This document shows positions 18,126-27,130 of a DNA stretch of 64,000 nt, one piece after another (the stretch's first letter is position 1; each line of letters begins with the position of its first letter). Where the stretch lies: contig NZ_JACBAZ010000008.1 of NCBI RefSeq assembly GCF_013391475.1, forward strand, positions 1 through 64,000. Reading direction: 5' to 3'. Below the pieces are notes generated by a model. The model was given only the letters and a program-made list of their open reading frames with translations. It was not told the DNA's origin and did not search any database. The stretch is from Oceaniferula marina. Lineage in GTDB: Bacteria > Verrucomicrobiota > Verrucomicrobiia > Verrucomicrobiales > Akkermansiaceae. The position numbers and the translations under genes are program-made.

Positions 18126-18251
18126 ATGAAACCGGCCCCATTCTCTACCGTTGTTGTTTTTACTCTGATAATCACCTGCTCGAGTTGCAATAAACAAAGC
18201 CAAAATCAACTCAAGCCAGCCAAGAACAAGCAAGTCCACATATTCGGTTAG
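18126..18251 (+). CDS. Small predicted lipoprotein (41 aa)
   Basis: A short open frame, ATG to TAG. It encodes a basic start, a hydrophobic core (STVVVFTLIITC) and a lipobox-like end (LIITC or TCSSC), then a short polar Lys/Gln/Asn-rich mature part of about 20 residues. It resembles entericidin-like or other tiny lipoproteins, but no family can be named. It lies between a REP hairpin and the ilvB leader. It could be chance, though the signal peptide is convincing. Confidence 0.45.
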   Translation: MKPAPFSTVVVFTLIITCSSCNKQSQNQLKPAKNKQVHIFG

Positions 18252-18400
18252 AAAACAAGAGGGCAAAATGAAACCTAAACTTAGAAATAGCACCTAAAAA
18301 CTGCAACAATTTAAGCAAACGACGCACAATATGCGTATTTTCACCATAGAAACCGATAAATTTTTTCCAATTTGTCGATTTTTAGCGAGTTTTCATTTTA

Positions 18401-18446
18401 CAAATTGCCAATTCGCGGGTAATTGCCCTCGCGAACCGACAATTTT
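18401..18446 (+). promoter_or_regulatory. Long hairpin just upstream of ilvB start
   Basis: The 5' leader of ilvB folds back on itself. AATTG (18403-18407) pairs with CAATT (18440-18444), and TTCGCG/CGCGAA (18412-18417 with 18430-18435) plus GGG/CCC (with one bulged T) pair around a TAATTG loop. The hairpin ends within a few bases of the ATG at 18450 and would cover the ribosome-binding region, which has no clear Shine-Dalgarno. It may control translation. No leader peptide rich in Val/Leu/Ile codons was found, so classical attenuation is not supported. Confidence 0.45.
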
Positions 18447-18449
18447 ATT

Positions 18450-20177
18450 ATGAGCACACAGTCACTCGACGGAGCACAAGCTCTGATCAAAACTTTGGAC
18501 GATCTGGGAATTGAGTATATCTTCGGCTATTCCGGAGGAGCTGCGATCCCGATTTTTGACGCCCTGGTCACCGTTAAGAGCAACCTCAAGTTTGTTCTTG
18601 CCCGCCACGAGCAAGGCTGCTGCCACATGGCAGATGGCTATGCGCGCGCCACCGGAAAACCTGCAGTTGTTCTGGTTACCTCAGGCCCTGGTGCAGGCAA
18701 TACCATCACCGGTATCATGACGGCACAGATGGACTCCGTCCCAATGATCATTCTTTGTGGTCAACAAGTGACGTGGATGCTCGGTAAAGACGCCTTTCAG
18801 GAGGCCGATATCTTTGGCATCACGATGCCTGTGGTCAAACACAACTACCTGGTCAAAAAGACCGATGACATCCCGCGTGTCATGCGTGAGGCTTATCATA
18901 TTTCTACGACGGGTCGCCCTGGCCCGGTCCTGATTGACCTGCCAAAAAACGTCACTCAGGCGCCCTTCGCCGGAGACATGGACCCGGAGCTCGACCTCCC
19001 GGGATACCAACCTCAATCAGGGTTTGAAATCGAATCCTCCGATATCGATCAGGCACTGCAACTCATCCACAAGGCTCAACGCCCGGTTATTCTCGCAGGT
19101 CAGGGAGCCATGATTTCCCATGCTGAAAACCAGATCAAACAACTGGCTGAAACCCTACGCTGCCCGGTAACCACGACCCTGCTCGGCAAAGGAATTCTAC
19201 CGGAAGAGCACCCGCTCTCACTCGGCATGCTCGGCATGCACGGCACAGCCTACGCCAACAAGGCGATTGTCGGCTGCGATTTGTTGATCAATGTGGGCTC
19301 ACGCTTTGACGACCGCATCATCGGTCAAGCCGACAAGTTCTGCAAAGACGCCAAGATTATCCACATCGATATCGATCCATCCGAAATTGGAAAAATGATC
19401 CGTCCGGACATCAGTATCGTGGGAGATGCCAAGACGGCCTTGGTCGAAATCAATAAGCGGATCTCCGGACTCGATACCGCACCATGGCTCGAAGAAATCG
19501 AAGGCTGGAAAAAGAAATACCCACTCAGCTACCGCAAGCAAGGCGGCCTGAGAATGCAACAGGTCATCGATGAACTCTATCAAATCGCCGGCGGTGATGC
19601 GATCGTGGCAACCGACGTCGGCCAGCACCAGATGTGGGCCGCCCAATTCTATAAAACCAACTCTCCCTACAAATGGCTTTCCTCAGGAGGAGCCGGAACC
19701 ATGGGCTTCGGATTCCCAGCGGCTATTGGCGCGGCCTTTGCCTGCCCCGACCAGACCATTATCTCGATCTCTGGTGACGGAGGATTCCAAATGACCTTGT
19801 TTGAGTTGGCTACAGCGGCTCTTCACAAGCTTCCAATCAAAATCGTGGTATTGAATAACAACTACCTCGGTATGGTTCGTCAATGGCAGGAGCTGTTCTA
19901 TGAAGACCGGAAGTCCGGTGTGGATCTGGAAGGCAACCCGGATTTCGTCAAACTGGCAGCCTCCTACGGCATTCCCGGCTTTAACATCAAACGTCCGGCC
20001 GATGTCCGTCGGGTTTTGAAAAAAGCCTTCGAGGTCAAGGACGGCCCCGTGCTGATCCACGCCGAGTGTCTGAAAACCGACAACGTATTCCCGATGATCC
20101 CAGCGGGTGCCGCACTCGAAGACATGCTCACCGAGCCACCGAAAACCAAAATGGAAAAACCCACCGGTTCAACCTAG
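18450..20177 (+). CDS. ilvB: Acetolactate synthase large (catalytic) subunit
   Basis: This ThDP enzyme condenses pyruvate to acetolactate, or pyruvate with 2-ketobutyrate, as the first common step of branched-chain amino acid synthesis. The 575-residue protein has the N-terminal Pyr domain with IFGYSGGAAIPIFDAL and the catalytic Glu in LARHEQGCCHMADGYARATG. A central FAD-binding domain follows, then the C-terminal ThDP motif GDGGFQMTLFELATAALHKLPIKIVVLNN followed by NYLGMVRQWQELFY. The start is taken at ATG 18450 (MSTQSLDGAQAL); the open frame extends to a TTG at 18423 inside the leader hairpin. ilvN follows after 81 nt. Confidence 0.97.
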   Translation: MSTQSLDGAQALIKTLDDLGIEYIFGYSGGAAIPIFDALVTVKSNLKFVLARHEQGCCHMADGYARATGKPAVVLVTSGPGAGNTITGIMTAQMDSVPMIILCGQQVTWMLGKDAFQEADIFGITMPVVKHNYLVKKTDDIPRVMREAYHISTTGRPGPVLIDLPKNVTQAPFAGDMDPELDLPGYQPQSGFEIESSDIDQALQLIHKAQRPVILAGQGAMISHAENQIKQLAETLRCPVTTTLLGKGILPEEHPLSLGMLGMHGTAYANKAIVGCDLLINVGSRFDDRIIGQADKFCKDAKIIHIDIDPSEIGKMIRPDISIVGDAKTALVEINKRISGLDTAPWLEEIEGWKKKYPLSYRKQGGLRMQQVIDELYQIAGGDAIVATDVGQHQMWAAQFYKTNSPYKWLSSGGAGTMGFGFPAAIGAAFACPDQTIISISGDGGFQMTLFELATAALHKLPIKIVVLNNNYLGMVRQWQELFYEDRKSGVDLEGNPDFVKLAASYGIPGFNIKRPADVRRVLKKAFEVKDGPVLIHAECLKTDNVFPMIPAGAALEDMLTEPPKTKMEKPTGST

Positions 20178-20258
20178 GCCCACCATTCAGCCCATGAGTC
20201 ATTGAGTGATCCTGTCATTCCTCCAGCTCAACCTTTAACATTCAACATTCATAATTCA

Positions 20259-20795
20259 ATGTCCCTTGTAACCACAAGCAACGAAACACCGGCCCCCATC
20301 CAGCGCCCGCCTATCCACACCATCTCCGTTTTGGTCAATAACAAGGCGGGGGTCCTGATGCGGATCTCCCAGGTCTTTGCCCGACGCGGCTATAATATCG
20401 ACTCCCTCGTCGTTTCCCGCGGCCGTGACCGCCATTTTTCACGAATGACGATTGGCATCAGCGGTGACCCGGCAGGTCTTGAGCAAATCATCCTCCAGGT
20501 TTCCAAACTGATCGATGTCCTTCACTGCATCGAGCACACCAAATCGAACTCCGTCGTCAAAGAACTGCTTCTGGTCAAATTCCTGGCCAGCAAACAGGAA
20601 CGCACCGAGGCCCTGCAGATCATCGACCACTACGGCGGCAAAACCATCGACCTCACACCGACCTCCATGATCGCCATGATCAACGGAGAGTCGACCAAGA
20701 TCGATGCCGCCCTCTCGATGTTCTCCCAGTTTGAAATCATCGAAACCATCCGGACCGGTAAGATCGTAATGGCCCGGGGAGAGCAAGCCACCTAA
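20259..20795 (+). CDS. ilvN: Acetolactate synthase small (regulatory) subunit
   Basis: This is the regulatory partner of IlvB, carrying feedback inhibition by valine. The 178-residue protein has an N-terminal ACT domain (HTISVLVNNKAGVLMRISQVFARRGYNIDSL, residues about 21-51) and the conserved HCIEHTKSN region. A second ACT-like half (KELLLVKFLASKQERTEALQIIDHYGGK, then SMFSQFEIIETIRTGKIVMARG) follows. ATG 20259 was chosen; an earlier in-frame start at 20202 would add 19 residues outside the family pattern. It is downstream of ilvB in the same operon. Confidence 0.95.
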   Translation: MSLVTTSNETPAPIQRPPIHTISVLVNNKAGVLMRISQVFARRGYNIDSLVVSRGRDRHFSRMTIGISGDPAGLEQIILQVSKLIDVLHCIEHTKSNSVVKELLLVKFLASKQERTEALQIIDHYGGKTIDLTPTSMIAMINGESTKIDAALSMFSQFEIIETIRTGKIVMARGEQAT

Positions 20796-20928
20796 ACATG
20801 GAAGAGCTTGGGTGACGGCAAACAAGCCCCCTCCAAACCGTTGCCCACCCCCACCCTAAGCGCCCCAAACAGCTCCCATTCATCCATTCCCACTACCTAT
20901 TCACCACCACCTCTAATCCACACACAAT

Positions 20929-21852
20929 ATGAATATCCTTATTACTGGCGGAGCCGGATTCATCGGTTCCCACATCGTCGAACACTTCCAAGGAAAAGCC
21001 GACACCATCCGGGTGCTCGACAACCTCCGCACCGGCTATCGGCATAACCTCGATGGCTTCGATTGCGAGTTTATCGAAGGCTCCATCACCGACCGTGCCT
21101 TGGTCAAACAAGCCATGCAGGGCATCGATTATGTCTTCCACCTCGCAGCCATGGTCTCCGTGCCTGAGTCGATGTCCAAGATTTCAGAATGTGTTGACAT
21201 CAACGTCAATGGCCTGATCAATGTGCTCGAAGAAGCTTCGGAAGCCGGAGTGAAAAAACTCGTCTTCGCCTCCTCTGCTGCGAACTACGGAGACAACCCG
21301 ACAGTCCCCAAGGTCGAAACCATGTATCCGGAGCCCAAGAGCCCGTATGCCATCACCAAACTCGACGGCGAATACTACCTCGAAATGTTCCGCTCGGAAG
21401 GCAAACTCGAAACCGCATCCATCCGTTTCTTCAATGTCTTCGGACCTCGTCAGGACCCCAAAGGAGCCTATGCCGCAGCCGTGCCGATCTTCATTGAAAA
21501 AGCCGTCAAGAGTGAGGACATCACCGTCTTTGGAGACGGCGAACAGACCCGCGACTTTATCTACGTCAAAGACATCGTCGGAGCGCTCGTCTTTGCCGTC
21601 ACCACCGATGGCGTGCACGGAACCTTCAACGCCGGATACGGTGGTCAGATCACCATCAACGACCTCGCCAACAACATCCTCGAAAGTGCCGGAACGTCCT
21701 CGCAGTTGCTGCATGGCCCGGAACGAGCTGGAGATGTCAAACACTCCCGTGCTTCATCCGACAAACTACGGGCCGCAGGATGGAAACCTCAGCACACGCT
21801 TGAGGAGGGTCTCGAAGCCACCTTCGAGTTCTTCAAAAACAAGCATAGCTGA
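20929..21852 (+). CDS. NAD-dependent nucleotide-sugar epimerase (SDR family)
   Basis: A 307-residue extended short-chain dehydrogenase, most like UDP-glucose or UDP-N-acetylglucosamine 4-epimerases. It has the NAD-binding GGAGFIGSH (residues 7-15), VFHLAAMVSVPES, FASSAANYGD (catalytic Ser), the catalytic pair SPYAITK (YxxxK), FFNVFGPRQDP and the late GDGEQTRDFIYVKD. It would supply activated sugars for envelope polysaccharides. It follows ilvN by 133 nt and is closed by a strong terminator, so it may be transcribed with ilvBN or separately. The exact substrate cannot be set from sequence. Confidence 0.88.
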   Translation: MNILITGGAGFIGSHIVEHFQGKADTIRVLDNLRTGYRHNLDGFDCEFIEGSITDRALVKQAMQGIDYVFHLAAMVSVPESMSKISECVDINVNGLINVLEEASEAGVKKLVFASSAANYGDNPTVPKVETMYPEPKSPYAITKLDGEYYLEMFRSEGKLETASIRFFNVFGPRQDPKGAYAAAVPIFIEKAVKSEDITVFGDGEQTRDFIYVKDIVGALVFAVTTDGVHGTFNAGYGGQITINDLANNILESAGTSSQLLHGPERAGDVKHSRASSDKLRAAGWKPQHTLEEGLEATFEFFKNKHS

Positions 21853-21877
21853 TAAGTCTATCAACTCCATTTGTTAG

Positions 21878-21917
21878 CCCCTGACCGGATGTATTCCGGC
21901 AGGGGTTTTGCTTTTTC
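21878..21917 (+). terminator. Rho-independent terminator after the epimerase
   Basis: Stem CCCCTG-A-CCGG (21878-21888) pairs with CCGG-CAGGGG (21896-21905), one A bulged, and is followed by TTTTGCTTTTT. It sits 25 nt beyond the stop codon. Confidence 0.93.
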
Positions 21918-22125
21918 CCGACTCATGGCGGAAACGTCAATCATTTCCCCTTGATACAGGATTGACAGATGAGCATTTTGGGTGCATCTGGCACAAGCCG
22001 TGCTACAAAATCCAGCACAGCAACAAGACAAGCCCCCACCAACATCAACCTAAAAAAGAACGAAACCTCCCCCGCTAACATCGGGGACAAGACCCCCACA
22101 ATCACAAACAAACCATCCCATTACC

Positions 22126-22452
22126 ATGGCAGCAAAAAAAACAAGCAAGAAGACAGCTAAAAAGGCAGCAAAAAAAGCTCCAACCAAAAAGGTAGCCAAG
22201 AAAGCCGCTAAAAAAGCACCGGCAAAAAAAGCAGCTAAAAAGGCACCAGCTAAAAAAGTGGTGAAAAAAGCAGCGAAGAAAAGCCCTAAAAAAGCGAGTG
22301 CCAAAAAAGTCACTCCACCGACTCCAGCTCCTACGGAAGAGGAAATCAGCCAAGCTGCCTACCTCAACTACAAGAGTCGTGTTGAGCAAGGCATTCACGG
22401 CGATGAAACCGGCGACTGGCTGGCAGCCGAGGAATCACTGGGTCAGGACTAA
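22126..22452 (+). CDS. Histone H1-like Lys/Ala-rich DNA-binding protein with DUF2934-like tail
   Basis: A 108-residue protein in two parts. Residues 1-63 are a run of KKAAKKAP-type repeats, as in the C-terminal tail of histone H1 and bacterial H1-like nucleoid proteins. Residues about 70-105 form a short acidic/aromatic helix-turn module (EEISQAAYLNYKSRVEQG...DWLAAEE) that resembles DUF2934. It probably compacts or binds DNA non-specifically. The repeat region is low in sequence complexity and likely varies in length between strains. It has its own terminator. Confidence 0.8.
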   Translation: MAAKKTSKKTAKKAAKKAPTKKVAKKAAKKAPAKKAAKKAPAKKVVKKAAKKSPKKASAKKVTPPTPAPTEEEISQAAYLNYKSRVEQGIHGDETGDWLAAEESLGQD

Positions 22453-22480
22453 CCCTTCCATCGTAATCAATCTTTACGCA

Positions 22481-22513
22481 CCGTGCCTTTTCTACGAAGG
22501 GCACGGTTTTTTT
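22481..22513 (+). terminator. Rho-independent terminator after the H1-like gene
   Basis: Stem CCGTGCC (22481-22487) with GGCACGG (22500-22506) is followed by seven T. Confidence 0.93.
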
Positions 22514-22680
22514 GTGCCCGCATCCGGGGAGGCTAAAGAGACAAAAAAACCAGCCCCCGGCATTTTTTCTTTAAATCTTCACACACGCTTCATCATCACT
22601 TCATGAAACCCCGATAGACATTGAGCCGTCATCATTCTTCGGGCAAGTTTCACGATCCCCCCTCCATTCATCCTGACTTT

Positions 22681-23385
22681 ATGAGTAATCCTTCCATCGG
22701 AAACAACATCCCGGCCCTGTGCCGAGGAGATGCTCATTTGTTGCAATCATGGATCGAAGCCCCACCGCTCACATCCCTGCGCTTCTGTATTCCGGCGATC
22801 CTCATCGGTTGCAGTTGCTATGGGTTCACCATGGGGCTCTGGCAAGGCTGGGAAATGGCAAGCTACGTCGGGATCAAACTGCCCCTCTTGATTTTTGCCA
22901 CCCTGATGCTCAACGGCATGCTCAATGGCATGCTGGCCATGGCCCTGAGTAGCGGCATTGGCTTCCGCCAAAGTATCCAGTTCCTGCTCGCAGGATTTGC
23001 CCTGATGGCGATCATCCTTGGCTCGCTCAGCCCAATCACCTTTATGATGGCGCTACATGCTCCGGCCCCTGAGGATATCGGAGCCAAGCAATGGCATAGC
23101 GTCACACTTCTCAGCCACACCCTACTCATTGCTTATGCGGGAGTGATTTCCCACCGCTCACTATTGAGCCATGTTCGGAGACACGCTACCACTCCGTCCC
23201 ATGGGACGCGCACGTTTTTCGCGTGGCTCGCAGGCAATCTGTTCGCCGGCGCTCAAATATCCTGGGTCATGCGCCCCTTCTTCGGATCCCCGGGACTCGA
23301 AGTCCAATTCTTCCGAGACAACCCGATGAACGGCAACTTCTACGAAACCGTCTGGCGCACGGCAATGTCCCTACTCGGCAGCTAA
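22681..23385 (+). CDS. Polytopic membrane protein, unknown function (paralogue of next gene)
   Basis: A 234-residue protein with about five to six hydrophobic segments. A short polar N-terminus leads into the first segment near residue 32. The C-terminal part (WVMRPFFGSPGLEVQFFRDNP then GNFYETVWR) resembles a motif I have seen in uncharacterised Planctomycetes/Verrucomicrobia membrane proteins. The next gene has the same topology and a matching LRPIIGTSEHF...FFLRYWFEVM end, so the two are probably paralogues acting together. I chose ATG 22681; the open frame extends to 22621 but those residues look non-coding. No function can be assigned. Confidence 0.7.
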   Translation: MSNPSIGNNIPALCRGDAHLLQSWIEAPPLTSLRFCIPAILIGCSCYGFTMGLWQGWEMASYVGIKLPLLIFATLMLNGMLNGMLAMALSSGIGFRQSIQFLLAGFALMAIILGSLSPITFMMALHAPAPEDIGAKQWHSVTLLSHTLLIAYAGVISHRSLLSHVRRHATTPSHGTRTFFAWLAGNLFAGAQISWVMRPFFGSPGLEVQFFRDNPMNGNFYETVWRTAMSLLGS

Positions 23386-23416
23386 AAACGATCAAACAAA
23401 CCAAATAACCACAACC

Positions 23417-24319
23417 ATGACTGAAGAACCCACACCACCCCAGACAAATACACCCTCGCCATCCAGCCCTCCACCGGTCATCCCGGGACAACCCGAGACA
23501 TTGCGCTCACCTTCGCAAGCCGGAAACTACGGTTCGGTTCAAAAAGCCTCACTTGGCCCGGATCCGGACTACACACCGATGGAGCAGGAAGGTTTTTCCA
23601 ATATCCTGAACCACCTACTCAAAAAACCTCTGAGCGTGATTTATGAAGTGAATCAGGGAAACAACAAACCACTGAAGGCATTGATCATCATCAGTCTGGC
23701 CTCGCTCACCATCTTTGGTCTGGTTCTCGGTATGTTTAGTTCGGGAGACCAACTCTGGGCAGCCCCGCTCAAAGTCATCGGAGGGATCTTTTTCAGTGCC
23801 CTGATCTGCCTGCCCAGTCTCTATATTTTCGGAGCACTCGGAGGCATGGACGCAAAAATCCAACACGTTGTCGGTGTGATGCTCACCTTTCTGGCAATCA
23901 CGTCCCTCCTGTTGGTTGGCTTTGCGCCCGTCGTCTGGCTATTTTCCACTTCGAGTAACTCTCTGGTCTTCTTCGGATTTCTCAGCCTCGGCATCTGGCT
24001 GGTCTGCCTTATTTTTGGTCTGCGGGTAATCAGTCGATCCAGCCGGAGCATGGGAGGAGGAAAAGGAGGCCACCTGAATATCTGGGCCATCATTTTCATC
24101 ATGGTCACCCTACAAATGACCACCACCCTACGCCCGATCATCGGAACCTCCGAACATTTCCTGAACTTCGAAGAAAAACGCTTCTTCCTGCGCTACTGGT
24201 TTGAGGTCATGAACGACGAAAGCAGCGAGAGCGACAAATACGTCGATCCATACGAGTCATCGAACGATGAAAGAAAGACAGACTCCGAGAAGCCAACTCG
24301 CGGTCGTAGCTCCCAATGA
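23417..24319 (+). CDS. Polytopic membrane protein with Pro-rich N-terminus, unknown function
   Basis: A 300-residue protein. A Pro/Ser/Thr-rich soluble N-terminus of about 60 residues leads into a helix (FSNILNHLLKKPLSVIYEV), about five transmembrane segments between residues 85 and 240, and a charged, disordered C-terminal tail. The order of segments and the LRPIIG...F..RYWFEVM end match the upstream gene, 31 nt away, suggesting a paralogous pair in one operon. Loosely similar to Yip1-type membrane proteins, but I cannot name a function. It is convergent with thiG; the two stop codons abut (24319/24320). Confidence 0.7.
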   Translation: MTEEPTPPQTNTPSPSSPPPVIPGQPETLRSPSQAGNYGSVQKASLGPDPDYTPMEQEGFSNILNHLLKKPLSVIYEVNQGNNKPLKALIIISLASLTIFGLVLGMFSSGDQLWAAPLKVIGGIFFSALICLPSLYIFGALGGMDAKIQHVVGVMLTFLAITSLLLVGFAPVVWLFSTSSNSLVFFGFLSLGIWLVCLIFGLRVISRSSRSMGGGKGGHLNIWAIIFIMVTLQMTTTLRPIIGTSEHFLNFEEKRFFLRYWFEVMNDESSESDKYVDPYESSNDERKTDSEKPTRGRSSQ

Positions 24320-25102
24320 TCAATCAAGAAAGGCCGTCAGGGGGCTGGTAGCGGACGCCTGCAGATCACGTTCGGGCAGCCCCATCTCGTAGGCAGCCCT
24401 ACCAGCCTGCACCGCAAGTTTAAATGCCTCGCCCATGCGCACCGGGTCAGAAGCAATTGCCATCGCCGTATTCACCAGAACCGCGTCCGCGCCCAACTCC
24501 ATCGCCTCAGCAGCATGACTTGGAGCTCCAAGGCCCGCATCCACGACCACAGGCACAATGGCCTGATCAATGATAATCCTTATCTGATCACGGGTAACCA
24601 CGCCTTGGTTCGAACCAATCGGAGCGCCCAAGGGCATCACCGCAGCCGTTCCCACCTCCTGCAGCCGTTTCGCAAGCACGGGATCCGCATTAATATAAGG
24701 CAGCACAGTGAACCCTTCAGCCACCAGTACCTCCGCAGCCTTCAAGGTTTCGATCGGATCCGGCAACAAATACGTCGGGTCGGGGTGGATCTCCAGTTTG
24801 ATCCACTTTGGTAATCCGGCAGCTTCCGCCAGGCGGGCCAGACGAATCGCTTCTTCGGCATTCATTGCCCCACTGGTGTTTGGCAGTAATAGGTATTTCG
24901 CAGGATCGATAAACTTAAGAATATCAGCCTGCGGATCATCCCCGCCACTGAGATCCGCGCGTCTCAAGGCAACCGTAACAATCTCAGTTCCAGATGAAAC
25001 CAAACTATCCCGCATCAACTCATTGGAAGCAAATTTTCCGGTTCCTGTCATCAAGCGAGAATCAAAGGAGCGGTCGGCGATCTTCAAAGGTAAATTTTTC
25101 AC
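24320..25102 (-). CDS. thiG: Thiazole synthase
   Basis: ThiG builds the thiazole phosphate moiety of thiamine from DXP, dehydroglycine and ThiS-thiocarboxylate. Starting at GTG 25102 the protein has 261 residues and begins [24 protein letters not shown], matching the family N-terminus. The Schiff-base Lys region KLEIHPDP and the phosphate-binding [20 protein letters not shown] and [12 protein letters not shown] are all present. The frame is open back to 25171, directly after the upstream stop codon, but the extra 23 residues are not family-like. AAGG lies about 9 nt ahead of the chosen GTG. No TPP riboswitch or other thi gene is adjacent. Confidence 0.93.
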   Translation of the reverse strand: MKNLPLKIADRSFDSRLMTGTGKFASNELMRDSLVSSGTEIVTVALRRADLSGGDDPQADILKFIDPAKYLLLPNTSGAMNAEEAIRLARLAEAAGLPKWIKLEIHPDPTYLLPDPIETLKAAEVLVAEGFTVLPYINADPVLAKRLQEVGTAAVMPLGAPIGSNQGVVTRDQIRIIIDQAIVPVVVDAGLGAPSHAAEAMELGADAVLVNTAMAIASDPVRMGEAFKLAVQAGRAAYEMGLPERDLQASATSPLTAFLD

Positions 25103-25171
25103 AGGCACAGACCTTAACCCGATGCCTCTTCCATGCAAGCCCAGTGATCGACCGCAGCCCGAGAAATTCAC

Positions 25172-26875
25172 CTACGGCTCTTGCAGTTTATATCGACTAC
25201 GCCAATTGGCCTGCCCATCTGAATCCAAGGCGTATTCATCCGAAACCAAGGGCCGAAAACGCCCCTGAAAAACCTCCTGATGCAGCCGGTCAAACTCACT
25301 GGAATACGCATACGTCAGCCGATCCGTCCGGTAAGGTTGGTCTGTCATCCCCTCGGGAGTCGTAAAATCAATCACATCCACACCAGCCCGCCTCAATTGC
25401 ACGCGCACCTGTCCTCGTTCCATCGCAAATTTCCTGCGCTGCAAACCACCAGCTACTTGCCCCCTGCTGACCCCGTTGACCAACAACTCCGCCGGATTTT
25501 TTAAATAGCACACCACCTCGATGCCATCTTCTACATCCGCCGAAGCGAGTGCTTTAGTCACTTTGATTTGATAATGAAAATGGGAGGCTTTGACATCGTG
25601 TGCGTATTTCTTAAAAAACACACAAGCAAACTCCCCAGGCTCTGGCGACTCCCCTAACCATAGACGTTTATAATGCTTCAACAACAAGGCAAAAGCATAG
25701 TTATGATTCACCTCGGGGGCCAAATGATGACCTTCCGGATAGTCATTCCAGGTCGCATAGTTGATCATGCAGGCATCCACCTTGACCGCCCTCTCCAATA
25801 ATTTTCTGTACACCTCGGACAACCCACAGACCTGAATTTTCCTTTCCACCCCATCCACACCCAAGGCCAAGACATCCTTGAGATAAAACAACATCCTCGA
25901 GCCCTTTTTCCTAGGGTAGACTTTTGATCCATAATGATCCGGGTACACCGTTTGAGTGTAGGATCGATTCCTTACCCGGCAACGCTTCGCTATCCCTTCC
26001 CAAGGGTCATCTTCAGCATAAGAATCCGTCCACCCCCAAATCGCAGGAAAATGATCCAACGCGGCTTCCACCACTTCCGGCCTGTCCTGAAATCGAAGGT
26101 GATACACATAAGCTATATCAACGCCCAAATTCTGAGCCAACCGCTGATAGGCCCCAGCCGAGTGACGGATCAATTCGGGCTGGCGTCCAATCATCCAATG
26201 CTGATCCACCGCGTCTGATAGAGCGTCAGGGCACCATGTAAAAAAAACAAATCTTTCGCCGGGTGTTTTGAGCCAGGCATCGCTCGAACCAAATTCTGAG
26301 ATCAACGGCTGAATCCACTTTTTCCAATGGGCAATTTTATCACGTTCTGACTTCTCATGCTGCCGTGGGTTGCACAAACAAAGCGTCAGTTTGAAATCGA
26401 TTTCCTCCTTGATGACAACTCGGAAAAATGCAGAAACCACCTGATTGTAATATGCCATCATGTCCTCGCTATCCCCCAATGGGTAAAAAAATTGAAAACC
26501 GTCCAAGCCCAACTTTTTTGCAGCCCGGATTTCCATCGCCGCACTCTCATCGATACTCAGGCCTTCCCCGTAAGCGGCCAACATCGATCGATACTGCACC
26601 AATCCCCCCACCTTGGCAGAAGGCCCGCAAGGGTCATACATCTCACTGCGCAAGTTTGCAGATTTCCTCGGCATCCCTCGATGATACAGCATACCAGTCA
26701 TGTAATGGGCGATCACACGCTTCTGATCGGCAAGGGGCGCTGACAACCTGCGTTCTTTTTCAAGCTCCGTCTCTTCAAGCAAAGGCCGAACATCCAAAAC
26801 ACCCTCTCCAAACAATGCTGGAATCAAACAAAACCACGCAAAAAAAACAATCGTCCAAGATTTGATCCGACACAT
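25172..26875 (-). CDS. Secreted GH71/GH99-like glycoside hydrolase candidate
   Basis: A 567-residue protein with an N-terminal signal peptide (WTIVFFAWFCLIPALFG) and a TIM-barrel-like body. VIAHYMTGM opens the barrel. KKLGLDGFQFFYPL, FKLTLCLCNPR and the late NYATWNDYPEGHHLAPEVNHNY resemble the strands and active-site loops of GH71 (alpha-1,3-glucanase) or GH99-related enzymes. Acidic residues in WNDYPEGHH could be catalytic. A small beta domain follows (about residues 445-520). This assignment is by pattern only. It sits directly upstream of thiG with 69 nt before the chosen thiG start, an odd pairing with no obvious metabolic link. Confidence 0.55.
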   Translation of the reverse strand: MCRIKSWTIVFFAWFCLIPALFGEGVLDVRPLLEETELEKERRLSAPLADQKRVIAHYMTGMLYHRGMPRKSANLRSEMYDPCGPSAKVGGLVQYRSMLAAYGEGLSIDESAAMEIRAAKKLGLDGFQFFYPLGDSEDMMAYYNQVVSAFFRVVIKEEIDFKLTLCLCNPRQHEKSERDKIAHWKKWIQPLISEFGSSDAWLKTPGERFVFFTWCPDALSDAVDQHWMIGRQPELIRHSAGAYQRLAQNLGVDIAYVYHLRFQDRPEVVEAALDHFPAIWGWTDSYAEDDPWEGIAKRCRVRNRSYTQTVYPDHYGSKVYPRKKGSRMLFYLKDVLALGVDGVERKIQVCGLSEVYRKLLERAVKVDACMINYATWNDYPEGHHLAPEVNHNYAFALLLKHYKRLWLGESPEPGEFACVFFKKYAHDVKASHFHYQIKVTKALASADVEDGIEVVCYLKNPAELLVNGVSRGQVAGGLQRRKFAMERGQVRVQLRRAGVDVIDFTTPEGMTDQPYRTDRLTYAYSSEFDRLHQEVFQGRFRPLVSDEYALDSDGQANWRSRYKLQEP

Positions 26876-26953
26876 CGCAATTCTCGTATACGCCCCATCA
26901 GCTCAAAGACTTTCAGACATCTTCCGGCGCCAAGTGATTCTTCTGCAACAAAA

Positions 26954-27010
26954 TTGACTTTTCATTGAAACATTTTTTAATTTATACGTCGTATTGATTA
27001 ATGAATACGA
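26954..27010 (+). promoter_or_regulatory. Promoter-like region with 22-nt near-palindrome
   Basis: Upstream of the alpha-2-macroglobulin gene, TTGACT (26954-26959) is followed after about 18 nt by TAATTT. Immediately downstream, 26989-27010 is a palindrome with arms TCGTATT / AATACGA and a centre containing ATTAAT; only one symmetric pair (G/G) breaks it. This looks like an operator for a dimeric repressor or activator. It lies about 120 nt ahead of the ATG at 27131. Confidence 0.4.
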
Positions 27011-27130
27011 ATATAGTTCCGAAATAAGCGCTCTGCCTTCATCTCTATTCAAAAGCCTCACGTCAATTCGCCCCCCGATTCAGATCCTACTGTCCTACAA
27101 ACTTCCCAGCCCCCAACCACGACCATCACC

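Noticed and set aside
25103-25171. Longer thiG N-terminus starting directly after the upstream stop codon
   Set aside because: The extra 23 residues do not resemble ThiG, and a GTG with an upstream AAGG gives the normal length.
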